Positions 63,910 through 64,000 of a DNA stretch of 64,000 nt are shown here, in pieces. The number at the start of each line of letters is the position of its first letter. Position 1 is the stretch's first letter. Origin of the DNA: an uncultured Clostridia bacterium (lineage in GTDB: Bacteria > Bacillota > Clostridia > TANB77 > CAG-465); contig CAKPOO010000004.1 in NCBI GenBank assembly GCA_934169925.1, positions 73,316 through 137,315 on the forward strand, written 5' to 3'. Both the position numbers and the translations under genes were made by a program. The notes beneath the pieces are model-generated. The model saw only the letters and a list, made by a program, of their open reading frames with translations. It searched no databases and was not told the DNA's origin.

Positions 63910-64000
63910 ATGAAAAGAGAAAAATATTCAATAATTTATAGTAGTAAAACAGGAAATACAAAAAAACTTGCAGAGGCAATCTATAATACTTTACCTCAAA
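63910..64000 (+). CDS. Flavodoxin family protein (N-terminal fragment)
   Basis: ATG at 63910 opens a frame to the window end: MKREKYSIIYSSKTGNTKKL then AEAIYNTLPQ. The SSKTGNTKKLAEAI loop is the FMN-phosphate-binding signature of flavodoxins. Follows the Nudix gene on the same strand by 43 bases. Confidence 0.82.
   Translation, partial: MKREKYSIIYSSKTGNTKKLAEAIYNTLPQ

Overview
The window is AT-rich DNA from a Gram-positive member of the Firmicutes, most probably an anaerobic spore-forming Clostridia relative. The evidence is a zinc-type S14, an S10-to-SecY ribosomal operon in Gram-positive order, MecA, DnaD and DnaI, a YabE-like protein beside KsgA, and the sporulation genes yabG, spmA and spmB. 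Vegetative promoters are conspicuous: most transcription units have a -35/-10 pair with 16-18 bp spacing. TGA is used as a stop, so the code is standard. The species cannot be named from the sequence alone.

Layout. 1-2.5 kb: an agr-like quorum-sensing module with the kinase (AgrC) on the plus strand and AgrB plus a 37-aa AgrD precursor convergent on the minus strand, with a 21-bp-period direct repeat upstream of agrB. 2.5-4.1 kb: a membrane-anchored VanY-type carboxypeptidase. 4.2-14.8 kb: the S10-spc operon, rpsJ to secY, with a 227-nt structured leader; it ends at secY. 15-19.8 kb: guanylate-kinase-like protein, rpsT, yabG with a SigK-like promoter, popT (DUF368), rpsF-ssb-rpsR, mecA. 19.8-25 kb: a partial Tad/Flp pilus-like operon, divergent from a receiver/HD-GYP protein whose phospho-acceptor Asp is Asn. 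26-32 kb: a DUF6414-like protein, comEA, a D,D-carboxypeptidase, cvpA, DUF5711, rarA. 32-39 kb: a VirD4-like gene frameshifted in its Walker A motif with two small companions, a VanW/G5 protein, a CofE-like ligase, and a ClpX-like AAA+ gene whose zinc finger is separated from its start codon by a 14-A tract that breaks the frame. 39-45 kb: rnpB, gyrA, a J-domain protein, dnaI, dnaD. 45-48.5 kb: a small type IV secretion-like cluster (VirB2, VirB6 and VirD4 types) with an in-frame TGA near the 5' end of the VirD4-like gene. 48.7-48.95 kb: tRNA-Lys, -Glu, -Thr. 49-62 kb: rsmA, YabE-like, dUTPase, HlyD-like, miaA, mutL, mutS, spmB, spmA, deoxycytidylate-deaminase-like gene. 62.3-64 kb: two divergent tRNA-Arg genes followed by small accessory genes (one broken), a Nudix hydrolase and the start of a flavodoxin.

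Notable points are the agr module with a promoter-proximal repeat, the two chromosomal VirD4-type genes (each with a reading-frame problem), the poly-A frameshift in the ClpX-like gene, and the pilus operon lacking its ATPase. Three disruptions lie in homopolymers or single bases, so assembly error must be excluded before biological meaning is assigned.
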